From positions 41,886,501 to 41,950,500 of the forward strand of contig CM059587.1 of assembly GCA_030407085.1 (NCBI GenBank): 64,000 bases of DNA. Direction: 5' to 3'. Positions 1 to 10,252 of this stretch are shown here, piece by piece (position 1 is the first letter of the stretch; the number at the start of each line of letters is the position of its first letter). Origin of the DNA: Trichopria drosophilae. Lineage: Eukaryota; Arthropoda; Insecta; Hymenoptera; Diapriidae. The notes under the pieces are model-generated. The model was not told the origin of the DNA. It made no database searches and was given only the letters and a program-made list of their open reading frames with translations. A program made the position numbers and the translations under genes.

Positions 1-15
1 CAGGAAGATATCTTC

Positions 16-1042
16 CCCAGCAATCGAGATTGGATAGGATTGTATTGAAAATTTCAATTCATTTTGAATTCATACTTTCATTCTGTAAATATGTATTCAA
101 ATGAATTCCGAAGAAAGGAATCCATCTGTATGCAATTATACGAATACAATCGGAAGCCTAATTTGCCGGATTAAATTTCAGAAAAAGTAATCCATCTGTA
201 TTCAATTTTATGAACACGATTAGATGGTTTTAAATCCGTAATATTGAATACAGATTTATTCAAAGTTTATTTTTTGAAAGGAACCTTTTTTTGCATTGAA
301 ATGAATACGCTTAGATAGTTCTGAATCCGTAATGTTGAATACGGATGCATTCAATGTTTCGATTTTAAATAGGAAACTTTTTTGGATTGAAATGGATACA
401 CTTGGATAGTTTTGAATCCGTAATGTTGAATACAGATGTATTCAAAGTTTTGTTTTTGAAATATAACTTTTTTTGGATTGAAATGAATACACTTGGATAG
501 TTTTGAATTCGTAATGTTGAATACAGATGCATTCAATATTTCGTTTTTAAAAAGGAAACTATTTTTGGATTGAAATGAATACTCTTGGATAGTTTTGAAT
601 CCGTAATGTTGAATATGGATGCATTCAATGTTTCGTTTTTAAATAGGAAACTTTTTTTGGATTGAAATGGATACACTTGGATAGTTTTGAATCCGTAATG
701 TTGAATACAGATGTATTCAAAGTTTTGTTTTTGAAATATAACTTTTCTTGGATTGAAATGAATACACTTGGATAGTTTTGAAACCATAATGTTGAATACA
801 GATGCATTTAATATTTCGTTTTTGATGTATTTAATGTATTTAAGGATGTATTTAAGATTTAATTTTTAAAAAGAAAACTTTTTTTGGATTAATATGAATT
901 CAGAAAGTAACCTTTTTATTCGTATGAACGAATAGAATTGTATTTACATATTAAAATGGATTCACCGTTGACCAAAGTATGGATTCAGAATTTAATAATT
1001 GAATCCAATTCTATACAACTCTATCCAAATTCAATTGCTGGG
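16..1042. mobile_element. 1.03 kb terminal-inverted-repeat transposon, non-autonomous, TSD TC
   Basis: The left end reads CCCAGCAATCGAGATTGGAT and the reverse complement of the right end reads CCCAGCAATTGAATTTGGAT. The inverted similarity decays inward over roughly 100 bp. Both sides carry the dinucleotide TC (14-15 and 1043-1044). The interior is mostly a 91-92 bp tandem repeat and no transposase is visible. The element sits in a Penelope-like reverse transcriptase: removing it and one TC joins 1-15 to 1045 in a single open frame that continues the family's conserved sequence, which supports both the boundaries and the 2 bp duplication. Confidence 0.85.
215..830. repeat. 91-bp minisatellite inside the transposon
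   Basis: About seven units share the core GATAGTTTTGAATCCGTAAT. Core starts at 405, 496, 588, 680 and 771 give a spacing of 91-92 bp, and more diverged units lie at about 222 and 313. The short minus-strand open frames here (for example 351-536, 533-787 and 625-807) are translations of the same repeat and not genes. A reverse-oriented array of the same unit lies at about 31150-31950. Confidence 0.9.
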
Positions 1043-1664
1043 TCGTTATAACTCTCACCACCCTCTTAGTTATAAAATTGGTACCATTTATGGTTTAATA
1101 GATAGAGCCATAAAACTTTCCGAAATTTCTTTTAGAAAAAAAAACCTACAATTACTTACGAACATTCTCATAAAAAATGGTTATACTTTATCGCTTATAA
1201 AACAGCTTATTAGCAAACGGGTTCATTATATATATATAATAGTTTAGCATACAATAAAAAAAATTTTGACAATATTATTGCAACATTTGGTTTAACTTAC
1301 ATTGAAGGACTTACAGAAAAGTTAAAAAGTGTATTCGGGAATTGCAACTTTCGTACAGTCAGCATTTACCTATTACTAAAAATCCATGTGGAATAAAACC
1401 TTACAAAGACCGTTACCACATTAAAAACAAAGTTGTGTTGTTTACAAAATTCCATGTAAACACTGCAACAAAGTGTATACAGGTGAAACTGGCCACTTGC
1501 TTGAGAAACGAATTTCCGAGCATAAAAAGAATACAGAACTAGATCCCGAACATCACATCGGTCTTACACAACATCGCATCGATACAGGCCATTGTTTTGA
1601 TTTTGACAAAAAGATTGGAACTAGAGAACTATTATATAAAAATGCACAAAAATTCTGTTAATAT
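1043..1664 (+). pseudogene. Penelope-like retroelement: reverse transcriptase end plus GIY-YIG endonuclease, broken
   Basis: The frame at 999-1247 (translated part from about 1045) matches the conserved region just after the catalytic core of Penelope-like reverse transcriptases: a SHHPLSYKIGTIYGL segment followed by LIDRAIKLS and a block ending in NILIKNGYT. A second frame at 1342-1542 and a third at 1473-1661 carry the linker and the GIY-YIG nuclease, with the motif VYTGETGHLLEKRISEHKK followed by a later TGH. Reverse transcriptase followed by GIY-YIG in this order is diagnostic of Penelope-like elements. The copy is dead: it has at least two frame changes and stops, and its 5' part is cut by the transposon at 16-1042. 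The first 15 bases of the window are the upstream side of the split. The final codons run to about 1661. Confidence 0.82.
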
Positions 1665-2094
1665 TAGATTTAATGAAGTGATTTGATAGACTTAACATTT
1701 TTCACTTCCCTCATCAAAAAGAATTTTTTTAACAAAAAAAATTCTTTTGAACTGAATTTTGTTGTATTTTTTGTACTGTTTTGATCTCAATATTGTTCAA
1801 CAACAGAATTATAGATGCATAATTTCTGTTTTCTTGGTCATTTTTACCTTTTACCTTATCTTTCACCAGTGTAAAATTGTTTAAATCTATAAATAGTTTA
1901 TGCTCGCTTTTATACTATAAAGTTATCAGACATTTTAAGGCCTATAGTGAACTATTATGATGGAATTTTTGCAACTTATTTTTTAAAAATCTTTCGGTTC
2001 TTTTGCCCCCTGAAGTCAGAAACTTGTCTGCCACATCAGAGGAGTTGCGAAATTCACCAAAAAATTATATTTCTTAAACCGATGGAAAGTTTTT
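1665..2094. other. Non-coding AT-rich flank
   Basis: Probably the 3' flank of the Penelope-like copy. It contains A/T runs and a few plus-strand open frames, such as 1947-2159, without recognisable protein character. Confidence 0.4.
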
Positions 2095-2252
2095 TCGAAA
2101 AATTATTTTTGTCATCAGACGAGCGAGAAAGATTTTTTCCAAAGAATCATTCCAGCTGATACAGACCGGGATAAAATGCCAGAGAGAGGTTCTCTCCAAT
2201 TTTAATGGAAAAAATCTTTCTCGCTCGTCTGATGAAAAAAATAATTTTTCGA
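2095..2252. repeat. Short inverted repeat with 46-bp arms
   Basis: The arm at 2095-2140 (containing CATCAGACGAGCGAGAAAG) is repeated inverted at about 2206-2252 with one or two mismatches, around a 65 bp loop. It looks like a small foldback or MITE. The right arm runs straight into an (AT)12 tract, so the true terminus on that side is unclear. Confidence 0.75.
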
Positions 2253-2276
2253 ATATATATATATATATATATATAT
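2253..2276. repeat. (AT)n microsatellite
   Basis: A run of about 12 AT dinucleotides directly abuts the right arm of the inverted repeat. Confidence 0.9.
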
Positions 2277-2657
2277 CTTTAGTTTAATTAATTATAAGAA
2301 TCCATGCATTTCTTTTAAGATATTTAATGGTAAAGAATTTTTTAATTAAGAAATGTTTCAACAAGAAAACAAAATTCTAAATGTATTCAAATTCAAAACA
2401 ACTTATTTTAATTAATAAATTTATAATTTGTAATATACTCTAGTAAACATGAAATTTTAATATATGCTAAAAATGTCTAAATCCTTGCTCGTTTTGCTAC
2501 TTCGATGTACTCTACGCATTGGAACATAGTGTAGCAATAAAACAATCTTTAATGCATACCGATTCAAAATTATTTCAAATTAAATAAATTGTAAACTGAT
2601 AAGTGTATACTTGGATAATTGTAAGATCGGTATGTTTTGTTATTAATATCTGTGTAA

Positions 2658-3479
2658 TTAACTTTTAAAATATTTTTGAAAGTTCTGTAATTTTGGAGAG
2701 TACAAATTTGTATTTACATACACAATAAGAAGATAGTGTTTTCACGATATTGGACCACTGAAGTATGAAACTTGCTTAAAATTTGTTTCTTCGAATAGAA
2801 ACTATTCTTCTTTTGATGTCGTATTAACAGTAACTTTTTTGTATAAAAGATGTTTTCTTTTGATCTTTCTGGAATCCGTTTTGAAATTTTAGATATGGAC
2901 ATTTTAAAGCCGGATTCTCATGTACATACACCCAAGAGATTGTTTCCCATCCGGTTTGCATTCGATGTGACAAGTGCGGACGCTTCTTCATAAAATTACG
3001 TGGTTCATGACCCATGGCGAGAAACAGAATGTAAGTTTTGTTTGCTTTGCGAGTTTTGTATTGAATAATATATTTTATTATTAATATATTTAGAAAAATA
3101 CATCTAGAATTATCACGTAAACAATATCATGTTTTATTTGTTTTAAGGATGGTCAAGCTACACGAGCTACACTGAAACCGCGGCCCGAACTAGATAGTTC
3201 TTTAGCCCTAGTGCTGTTTTCTGGTGATTTCCTGGTAATTTTTTCGTGTTGGGGTTGTTGTTAATTTGGCTTTTGATGGTGGATTTGAAAATTTAATGAG
3301 CAGATGTGTTGGACGATTTCCTCACCTAACTTTTAATGCTAATCTTTCAGAAGAAAAAACGTGGTTCGGCGAAATTGAAGGTTGGAAATTGTCCGAAAAC
3401 GTCTGCTCCCCTTTTAATTCTCAAAAAAAGAAAATCAGAGCTTCTTCGAATTCCAAGTGGTTGATACGTGAAACTTGAG
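2658..3479. repeat. Direct repeat copy 1 (0.82 kb), possible degenerate LTR or segmental copy
   Basis: This stretch is repeated in the same orientation at 7880-8750, beginning at ACTTTTAAAATATTTTTGAA and ending at AAACTTGAGGT, with only scattered substitutions. Copy 2 has about 45 extra bases near 8380-8425. Both keep a plus-strand open frame of about 70 codons (3266-3478 here). On the minus strand 2824-3015 is open but not recognised. The two copies bracket the Ty3/gypsy coding remains, so they could be its LTRs, but I see no convincing primer-binding site or polypurine tract. A duplicated unidentified repeat is equally possible. Confidence 0.6.
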
Positions 3480-3610
3480 GTGGATGTTTGTCGAAGTTAT
3501 TGCATGGAGTATTTCCAATGCACGTGGTTCGCCACATCTCAAGAACAAGATCAGATTTTGGAGTTTTGCTTCCAGATATCACGAAAATATTTTGGCAATT
3601 ATCCACTTAA

Positions 3611-4570
3611 GAAAATAAGCTTTGTCTAGCTGAAAAATCTGCGTTCGATGCAGAGACTTCCTCGTCAAACTGGTCGAATATAGTACCATGGTACTATGGC
3701 TGCAGCCGTGATTTAACGGAGGAGGAACTCCTTCGTGCTCTCCCAGAAGCCTTCCAGGGACGTGCTCTGAACTGGTATCGCGTAGAGCGATCCATTTGGA
3801 ACACGTACGTTGGCTTCATGCGCTACTTTCGGGAATCGTTCGGCCAACGGAACCTGGAAGCCAGCCTGAAGAGGGAAATTATTCTCCGGACACAGGGATA
3901 TGAGGAACCCGTCCGGGATTATCTCGTAGCCCTGAGGAGTTTATTCGCGTTGTTGTCCGTTCCCCCTCCCTTGAGCGAACAGATTGACATTTGCGTACAA
4001 TATTTACGTCCCTCCCTCGCGAGAAAAATAGATCGAGAAACCATTACGAGTTTTCCTGAATTGCTCCGATTGTGCCATCAATACGAGAGCATGGACAATC
4101 AAGAGAAGTTTTATCGACCCCCTCCAGCAGCATCCCAATCCACTTTTCCCACTTTTGCCTATGTCCCTCCCCTAAAACGGAAAGACAATGAGGCTGACCA
4201 CTTGAAGTATCTCGAATTAGTTTTGCCCCGATTGCGTGAGGCCCGTTTAGAATTAAATCTCGAGAAAAGTAACTTTTTTAGTACCGAAGTCAAATATTTA
4301 GGCTTTTTATTAAATAAGGATGGTCTTAAAGCCGACCCTGATAAAATATCCCCTCTATTCGAGTTTCCACCTCCCCAGAATATTAAGCAGCTCCGCCGAT
4401 TCTTAGGAATGGTGGGCTGGTATTCGCGTTTCCTCCCTGACTTTTCTCGCGATAGAGTTCCCCTAACCCAATTGCTAACTAAAAATACTCCCTGGCATTG
4501 GGGAGTAGACCAAACCAACAAAAGGCGTTTGATTCTCTTCGATTTGCTCTCACCCGTACCCCAGTATTAG
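3611..4570 (+). pseudogene. Ty3/gypsy gag fragment fused in frame to the reverse transcriptase thumb
   Basis: The frame is open from the stop at 3608-3610 to 4570; the first ATG is at 3818. From about 3704 to 4180 it reads as a retrotransposon capsid (LNWYR, then FRESFGQ and VRDYLVALRSLF). From about 4195 it changes abruptly to the region after the reverse transcriptase active site (KYLELVLPRLREA, then YLGFLLNKDG and RRFLGMVGWYSRFLPDFS). The zinc knuckle, the protease and the YxDD palm that should lie between are absent, so an internal deletion has joined the two in frame. The reading then shifts near 4540 into the RNase H frame. Confidence 0.85.
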
Positions 4571-4752
4571 CACGTCCTGATTTTGGAAATCCCTTCACGG
4601 TCCAAACAGATGCCAGCGACTACGCGATTGGTGCCGTTCTGACCCAGGAAATAGAGGGCGAAGAACTTCCCATTCATTTTGCCAGTCGTGTATTAACGAA
4701 GGCAGAAAGGAAGTATTCGGTAACCGAAAAGGAATGTCTGGCGGTGATTTGA
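4498..4752 (+). pseudogene. Ty3/gypsy RNase H, N-terminal part
   Basis: This frame overlaps the end of the previous one and continues the protein after a frameshift. It contains the RNase H start VQTDASDYAIGAVLTQ with the first catalytic Asp, and YSVTEKECLAVI with the catalytic Glu. It stops at a TGA (4750-4752) where the family has Trp. The same frame resumes immediately after, so the lesion is a single nonsense change. Confidence 0.88.
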
Positions 4753-5736
4753 GCCGTGAAGAAATTTCGTCCTTACATTGAAGGCACCCCTGTGAAGGTA
4801 ATAACCGATCACAGTAGCCTTCAATGGTTGCGGAATTTACGTGATCCCACCGGAAGGTTAGCTCGATGGTCCCTGGCCCTCCAATCGTATGACCTTGATA
4901 TAACACACCGTAAAGGTTCCCTCCGTGTAGTTCCAGATGCCCTCTCACGTATGTATGAGAGTACCGATCAAGCTCTTTGCGCCCTTGGAGATTCACAAGA
5001 CCCTTGGTACTTACAGAAAATGCAAAATATTCGCGATTTCCCAAAAAAATATCCCAATTGGAAAATAATAGAGGATAAAATTTATTACCATAAACCCCAT
5101 CCTATTATAGAGCCAGCCCTTACCGACTTAGATTCTTGGAAATTAGTTCTTCCCTTTGAGTCCCGATTGCGTGCCCTTAACGATGCCCATAATTGTCCAC
5201 AAGCCGGTCATTTAGGAATCGATAAGACTTACCATCGTCTTATACAGGATTTCTTCTGGCCCGGTATTTTTCAAGATGTTGCTCGTTTCGTATCCCGTTG
5301 CCCGGATTGCCAAAGACAGAAAGTCTCCCAGCAAGCTCCGGCTGGGATAATGAGAGAAAGAACCACAGATGGTCCTTGGATGACCGAGAGTTCCGATGTC
5401 ATGGGTCCCTTTCCCCCCAGCAAGCGACAAAATCGTTTCGTCGTTGTCTTTCAGGATATGTTTACTAAGTACGTAGAGATTAAACCCCTTCGATCTGCAA
5501 CTGCCGTAGCCATTATGACCGCGTTTGATAATTTAATAGTTAATAGATGGGGTTGCCCGACATATTTCCTGTCAGACAACTCGAAACAATACGATAATCG
5601 ATATATTCAGAACCATTTGCGTGAACTTAATATTACTCCCAAACCGATTCCTCCTTACCATGCCCAACCCCGTAGAACGTGTGAACCGTACCCTAAAAAC
5701 GATGATCAGTACTTTCGTTTCAGCAGATCATCGTGA
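4753..5736 (+). pseudogene. Ty3/gypsy RNase H end and integrase
   Basis: The frame resumes directly after the nonsense codon. VITDHSSLQWL supplies the third RNase H Asp and DALSR closes the domain. A linker follows, then the integrase zinc finger (two His in HNCPQAGHLG, two Cys in CPDCQRQK) and the core, with the first catalytic Asp in SDVMGPFP and the second in LSDNSKQYDN. The family norm at that second site is SDNG, so one residue is already changed. The frame is lost near 5650, before the catalytic Glu. Confidence 0.88.
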
Positions 5737-5959
5737 CTGGGACGCACACTTACCTGAATTTTGCTTTGCTCTTAATACTTCAGTTCAAGTCTCCACCCGT
5801 ATGACCCCCGCATTTTTAAATTTTGCCGCAATCACCGTCCTGTTAAAACCCTTCGCGTTAATCCGAACCCTAAGTACTTCGACCCCAAAGTACTCAAGTC
5901 AGACATGGGGGTTTGTGACGAAATATCGTCAATCCCGCCTCTGTCCTGAAATGTCATAA
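5621..5959 (+). pseudogene. Ty3/gypsy integrase core end, shifted frame
   Basis: After the frameshift near 5650 this frame carries PVERVNRTLKTMI, which holds the Glu of the D,D-35-E triad, followed by a recognisable FCFALNTSVQVSTRMTPAF. The match fades after about 5840, so the last 40 codons are probably out of frame again. Confidence 0.8.
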
Positions 5960-7107
5960 AATTATTACATATATACCTCAATTTTAAGATATGCAGTTTA
6001 GTTGTTTCCATCGCGATATCGGTAAATTAAAATAGCTCGTCTTTCCTTTTCTTCCCTATAGCGTTGTCCTTTTCATTCCCGAATATTAATTTCCCAAATT
6101 TCGAGTTATTTAATTTATTGTTTTCTTGCGGTCTCTATCTGCCAGGGTAGTCGGTACTGCTCGCACCTTCTCGTGATGTCACTAGACTCACACATAGTTA
6201 TCCCGTTTGGTTCCGTGCTGGACACATGGAAAACTCGGTGCGTATAGTACAGTCCGACATACCAACCGTATATAGGTGTGCGTGAGTGGTGAGAGAGAAG
6301 AGGTCTTTCTTAGGCTTATTTAAGATGTACTCTCTGTCGCACCAGTATAAGTACCATAAAGCCTCACTCTTCGCACTTATTCTCCGTGTCCGTCCCATAT
6401 ATACGTGTAATTATTATCAGTATATAATATTAGTTCCCCTTCCGTACATGATTGCTTGTCCCTTTCTATTCCATTGCGTTGCCCCTTATCTCTGCCCATG
6501 TACTTCCCTATATCTTTTACCGTCTGTCCCTTTCCCTCGAATTGCGTACCGATACCCGCGAAACGCATTTCCGGCTCCAACATTTAATTAGTTTTAGGGA
6601 GAAGGGGTAATTTTCGATTCGAAGTGCGAAATGTCAACGGCATTTGACACTTACTTCTTACTTCTTCTTAGCTTTGCGTTCGCTAGCGAAAGATTAGTTT
6701 TTCTTTTATTATAGATTTTGATTGCGATTGATGTTTTTATAATTAGAGTATTTGCTTTCATTTTTCGCGTGTGCACACGAGTGATTTCTTTTTATTATTG
6801 ATTTTCCGTGCGTTTTATTGATTTTGCGGTTCTGTAAGTTTTTAAGTTTTATCTTCATTTTCCTTCCTTTTTACTTTAAATAGTGTTATTTATTGTCTTT
6901 CTCCTTTTTTTTTAATTCCGGTCATATCCTAAGAAATTTCACCTTCGAGTCGAATCCCGAACCCCGAACTTTCCTTTTCTTTTATTTTATATTGCGTTCC
7001 CCATCTTTGCGTCCCCTTTTGCGTCATCATATTGTACCCCTTTTCTTTTCATCAATTCCATTTATTATTTGTAATTTTGATTAATATACTTTTTGTGTTG
7101 TTTTATA
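5960..7107. other. Pyrimidine-rich non-coding stretch after the integrase
   Basis: This is the downstream part of the gypsy element or its flank. No envelope-like coding sequence is visible. T/C-rich tracts and short plus-strand frames (6286-6591, 6893-7084) have no recognisable protein character. It may contain the real 3' LTR, but no matching 5' copy exists in the window to prove that. Confidence 0.4.
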
Positions 7108-7826
7108 CAGGGTGAGTCTGATAGAAGTGAACATAGGGAAACCCATGTTAAGGCTACGCGCCTCGTGATTGGTCGATTCCGGTGGAACGTTGCTTGCTCG
7201 CTGATTGGCTGTGTTAGAGCCACAAGAATGTAAACAAAATACAGTAGGACCTCTCTTATTCTAATTAGTAAAGTGTTTCAAGATGGCGCCGACCTCTCTT
7301 ATTCTAATTTTCCCCTTACCCCCACTTACTTTGCTTGCGAGCTTGCGATTCGTGGACAATATTTTTCGTTGGCTTTTCGTGCGATAGTGGGAGAAGACTT
7401 GTGGGGGAACTATTAGAATAAGAGAGGCTGGACAATTAGAATAAGAAAGGCAATTAGAATAAGAGAGGTTCGAATAAGAGAAGTCCTACTGTACTGTCTG
7501 TACTGTATGTATCAAATATCTTGTGTGACATAACGGACATAACCACGTTTTGGGCTTATGTAAAATGTGTCAAATCCAGAGTCTTGAATTTGAGTTTATG
7601 TTACACATTTCATGGATTTGATACATTTTACATAAGCCCAAAACGTGGTTATGTCCGTTATGTCACACAAGATATTTGATACATACAGACAGTATTTTGT
7701 TTACATTCTTGTGGCTCTAACACAGCCAATCAGCGAGCAAGCAACGTTCCACCGGAATCTACCAATCACGAGGCGCGTAGCCTTAACATGGGTTTCCCTA
7801 TGTTCACTTCTATCAGACTCACCCTG
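7108..7826. mobile_element. Foldback element with ends CAGGGTGAGTCTGATAGAAG
   Basis: The arms pair over about 230 bp: the left arm is 7108-7239 plus 7494-7590, the right arm runs from about 7610 to 7826. TATA lies on both sides (7104-7107 and 7827-7830), so the duplication is TATA or its inner TA. The left arm is interrupted by a smaller element (7242-7491), while the right arm is intact and shows the original target. The plus-strand frame 7645-7845 is only the right arm read as codons. Confidence 0.88.
7242..7491. mobile_element. 250-bp MITE with TA duplication, Tc1/mariner-type
   Basis: The ends are CAGTAGGACCTCTCTTATTC and its inverted near-copy (GAATAAGAGAAGTCCTACTG). TA lies at 7240-7241 and 7492-7493. 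The uninterrupted right arm of the host foldback has a single TA at the same site, so the target duplication is directly demonstrated. A TA duplication is characteristic of the Tc1/mariner superfamily. There is no transposase inside. Confidence 0.88.
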
Positions 7827-7879
7827 TATATGTTGTCTTTTATAATTTATTTATTAACCCTTCCATTATACGGGTTATA

Positions 7880-8750
7880 AACTTTTAAAATATTTTTGAA
7901 AGTTCTGTAATTTTGGAGAGTACAAATTTGTATTTACATACACAATAAGAAGATAGTGTTTTCACGATATTGGACCACTGAAGTATGAAGCTTGCTTAAA
8001 ATTTGTTTTTCAAATAGAAACTATTCTTCTTTTGATGTCGTATTAACAGTAACTGTTTTGTATAAAAGATGTTTTCTTTTGATCTTTCTGGAATCCATTT
8101 TGAAATAGTAGATATGGACATTATAAAGCCGGATTCTCATGTACATACACCCAAGAGATTGTTTCCCATCCGGTTTGCATTCGATGTGACAAGTGCGGAC
8201 GCTTCTTCATAAAATTACGAGGTTCATGACCCATGGCGGGAAACAGAATGTAAGGTTTGTTTGCTTTGCGAGTGCTTTTTATTGAATAATATATTTTATT
8301 ATTAATATATTTAGAAAAATATATCTAGAATTATCACGTAAACAATATCATATTTTATTTATTGTTTTGTTTGTTTTAGGTGCATCATCATCTTCTGCTT
8401 CTTTTTCTTTCTGTGTGGTTTCCAGGATGGTCAAGCTACAGTGAAACCGCGGCCCGAACTAGATAGTTCTTTAGCCCTAGTGCTGTTTTCTGGTGATTTC
8501 CTGGTAATTTTTTCGTGTTGGGGTTGTTGTTGATTTGGCTTTTGATGGTGGATTCGAAAATTTAATGAGCAGATATGTTGGACGATTTCCTCACCTAACT
8601 TTTAATGCTAATCTTTCAGAAGAAAAAACGTGGTTCGGCGAAATTGAAGGTTGGAAATTGTCCGAAAACGTCTGCTCCCCTTTTAATTCTCAAACAGAGA
8701 AAATCAGAGCTTCTTCGAATTCCAAGTGGTTGATACGTGAAACTTGAGGT
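7880..8750. repeat. Direct repeat copy 2 (0.87 kb)
   Basis: Same orientation and same ends as the copy at 2658-3479. It differs mainly by an extra pyrimidine-rich stretch near 8380-8425 that ends TTTCCAG and resembles a splice acceptor. The conserved frame at 8535-8747 encodes nearly the same 70 residues as 3266-3478 with only a few changes, so it may once have been coding. I do not recognise it. A foldback element begins exactly where the similarity ends. Confidence 0.6.
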
Positions 8751-9100
8751 TTTTTTTTTTATATTCCGGCCCTTTCTGCCCTCTGAGGCTAATTGGCCCT
8801 TACACCGATTGTACAAGGACCGGACGACCTAGGGCCCTGTAGTCAGAACCACGGCCCTGGCGGCCCTAGCTGAACCTCGTAGTCGAAATTCAACCAGGCG
8901 GAATTTTTGACTCGACGATCGAGCCTTGTAGTCAAAACTGCGAATGCCGGAATCAACCCCTGGCCGCCAGAGTCTCTGTACGTCGGTATAGCGAGAGCTG
9001 CGATTCACGGGAATTCTGTTTTGGTGTCCGGTCCTTGTACAATCGGTGTAAGGGCCAATTAGCCTCAGAGGGCAGAAAGGGCCGGAATATAAAAAAAAAA
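8751..9100. mobile_element. 350-bp foldback element with 75-bp arms
   Basis: The arm beginning with a T run and ATATTCCGGCCCTTTCTGCC (8751-8825) returns inverted at 9027-9100, ending with an A run. The core is GC-rich and imperfectly repeated. The T/A runs at the extreme ends hide any target duplication. Confidence 0.82.
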
Positions 9101-10249
9101 CTTTGCGTTCTTTGTGGGTGTGTTGTTTCATTTTTCAGGTGCAGGCTGAGGAGAGCTGGAGTTTGAGCAGCTATCAGTCGTCGTATGCATTCTAGCAATA
9201 ATGTCCTTTCGGAATATACTGGTCTTTAGTGATGAGTGATTATTTCTTAACCCGTTAATACTGACGTTCTCCCCTGGAAATCGCTAAACCTTAAAGTTGG
9301 TGGGGAGCTAAATTCTCGGCTTTTCTGGAGTGCTTGGAGTTGGCTCGGAATGCATGTTGAATCCCTATAGACGGGCTCTCCCACTCTTTCTCGCCTCCCC
9401 CCTCCCCCAATCCTCGCCTGCAAAACCACCCGCCAGCGGGAACTACGAGTCCGAAGTCCCGGTATATGCATTTCAGGCTTATTGCGATGTGGCGTCGACC
9501 GTGCAACACTTGGTACCTCATGGGTTCCCATTCCGGAACCACCGGGCCCCATGGAGCGAAACAAGCCTAGCCTCGCTTCCGAAAACGAGGACTCCCGGTT
9601 TCACGGCTATACCCTAAAAGCCTTCGCCCGAAATACGCCAAGACCCCGTCCCCCAACCCCCCTCACATACACATACATGATGCAAGGATCAAAAGGAAAT
9701 TACGTAACGGTGCTCAATATTACAAGGGATTTCACCCCACAATAAATTCAGCCTAGCAACGGGCTAAAAGTACGGTACCCCCTGCCTGAGTTGGCATAGC
9801 GGTTGGTGATTAGCGGCTGTTTTTGACAGAGCGCTGAAAAGTCTCCAGCGTAAGAAAACGGAGACGAGCGACCTGACCGGGAGCGAAACGGAATTCAGTA
9901 ACGCGAACCAAACCAATGATGAGCGGCCTGTAGTGGCTGCGATACAGAACAGTGACCGCGGTCAGCGATGCGCGCTTGACGCTCTTCCGCAAGAAGTGGA
10001 AGTCATTAAGCGCAGGGCAATGGCAGTAGGGAGATAGCCGAACATAATTAAAGATATTAAAGATGGTATCCCTCAACTCGAGGCAATTCTAGAACGCCTC
10101 AAGAATAAGCGTATATAAGCGGTTCTTTATGTGTACATCAAACCGTTAGCCCTCCAAAGCCAACGGTAAATCGCTGCCACAAGCTGAACGCCTCAATCCC
10201 TTCTAATACTGGGGAGAGAAAGAGGGGAGCACCCAGTCCCCCGGCGGCT
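9101..10249. other. Probable 5' untranslated part of the R1-type LINE
   Basis: From about 9290 the base composition becomes markedly GC-richer and stays so into the gag ORF, suggesting one inserted unit. Overlapping frames on both strands (9247-9745) have no recognisable protein character. A TTAACCC piggyBac-like end (9247-9253) lies just before it. Confidence 0.35.
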
Positions 10250-10252
10250 GAC

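Larger units (their letters stand above)
3611..5960 (+). mobile_element. Ty3/gypsy retrotransposon remnant, internally deleted and frameshifted
   Basis: Over 2.3 kb the plus strand carries, in order, a gag capsid-like region, the reverse transcriptase thumb/connection, RNase H, an integrase zinc finger, the integrase core and the start of the integrase C-terminal region. This is Ty3/gypsy order (integrase last). The gag nucleocapsid, the protease and the reverse transcriptase palm are missing, and three lesions (a frame change near 4540, a stop at 4750-4752, a frame change near 5650) break the rest. The element cannot move by itself. Codon use is GC-richer than the surroundings, as expected of a later arrival. 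Confidence 0.9.

Noticed and set aside
351..807. Three overlapping minus-strand open frames of 60-84 codons with similar proteins
   Set aside because: They are translations of the 91-bp minisatellite; its unit length keeps the frame open by chance, and the same peptide appears in the inverted cluster at 31281-31514.
215..830. CRISPR-like array
   Set aside because: Whole 91-bp units are repeated with no unique spacers, inside a eukaryotic transposon.
4159..5430. Minus-strand open frames (4159-4521, 4595-5044, 5212-5430) over the gypsy element
   Set aside because: Antisense shadows of the GC-richer pol frames with no domain of their own.
9247..9745. Overlapping open frames of 83-105 codons on both strands
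   Set aside because: They are open because of high GC content; none has recognisable protein features and they conflict with each other.
9786..9830. tRNA-like A box (TGGCATAGCGG)
   Set aside because: No B box, cloverleaf or terminator follows at the required distance.
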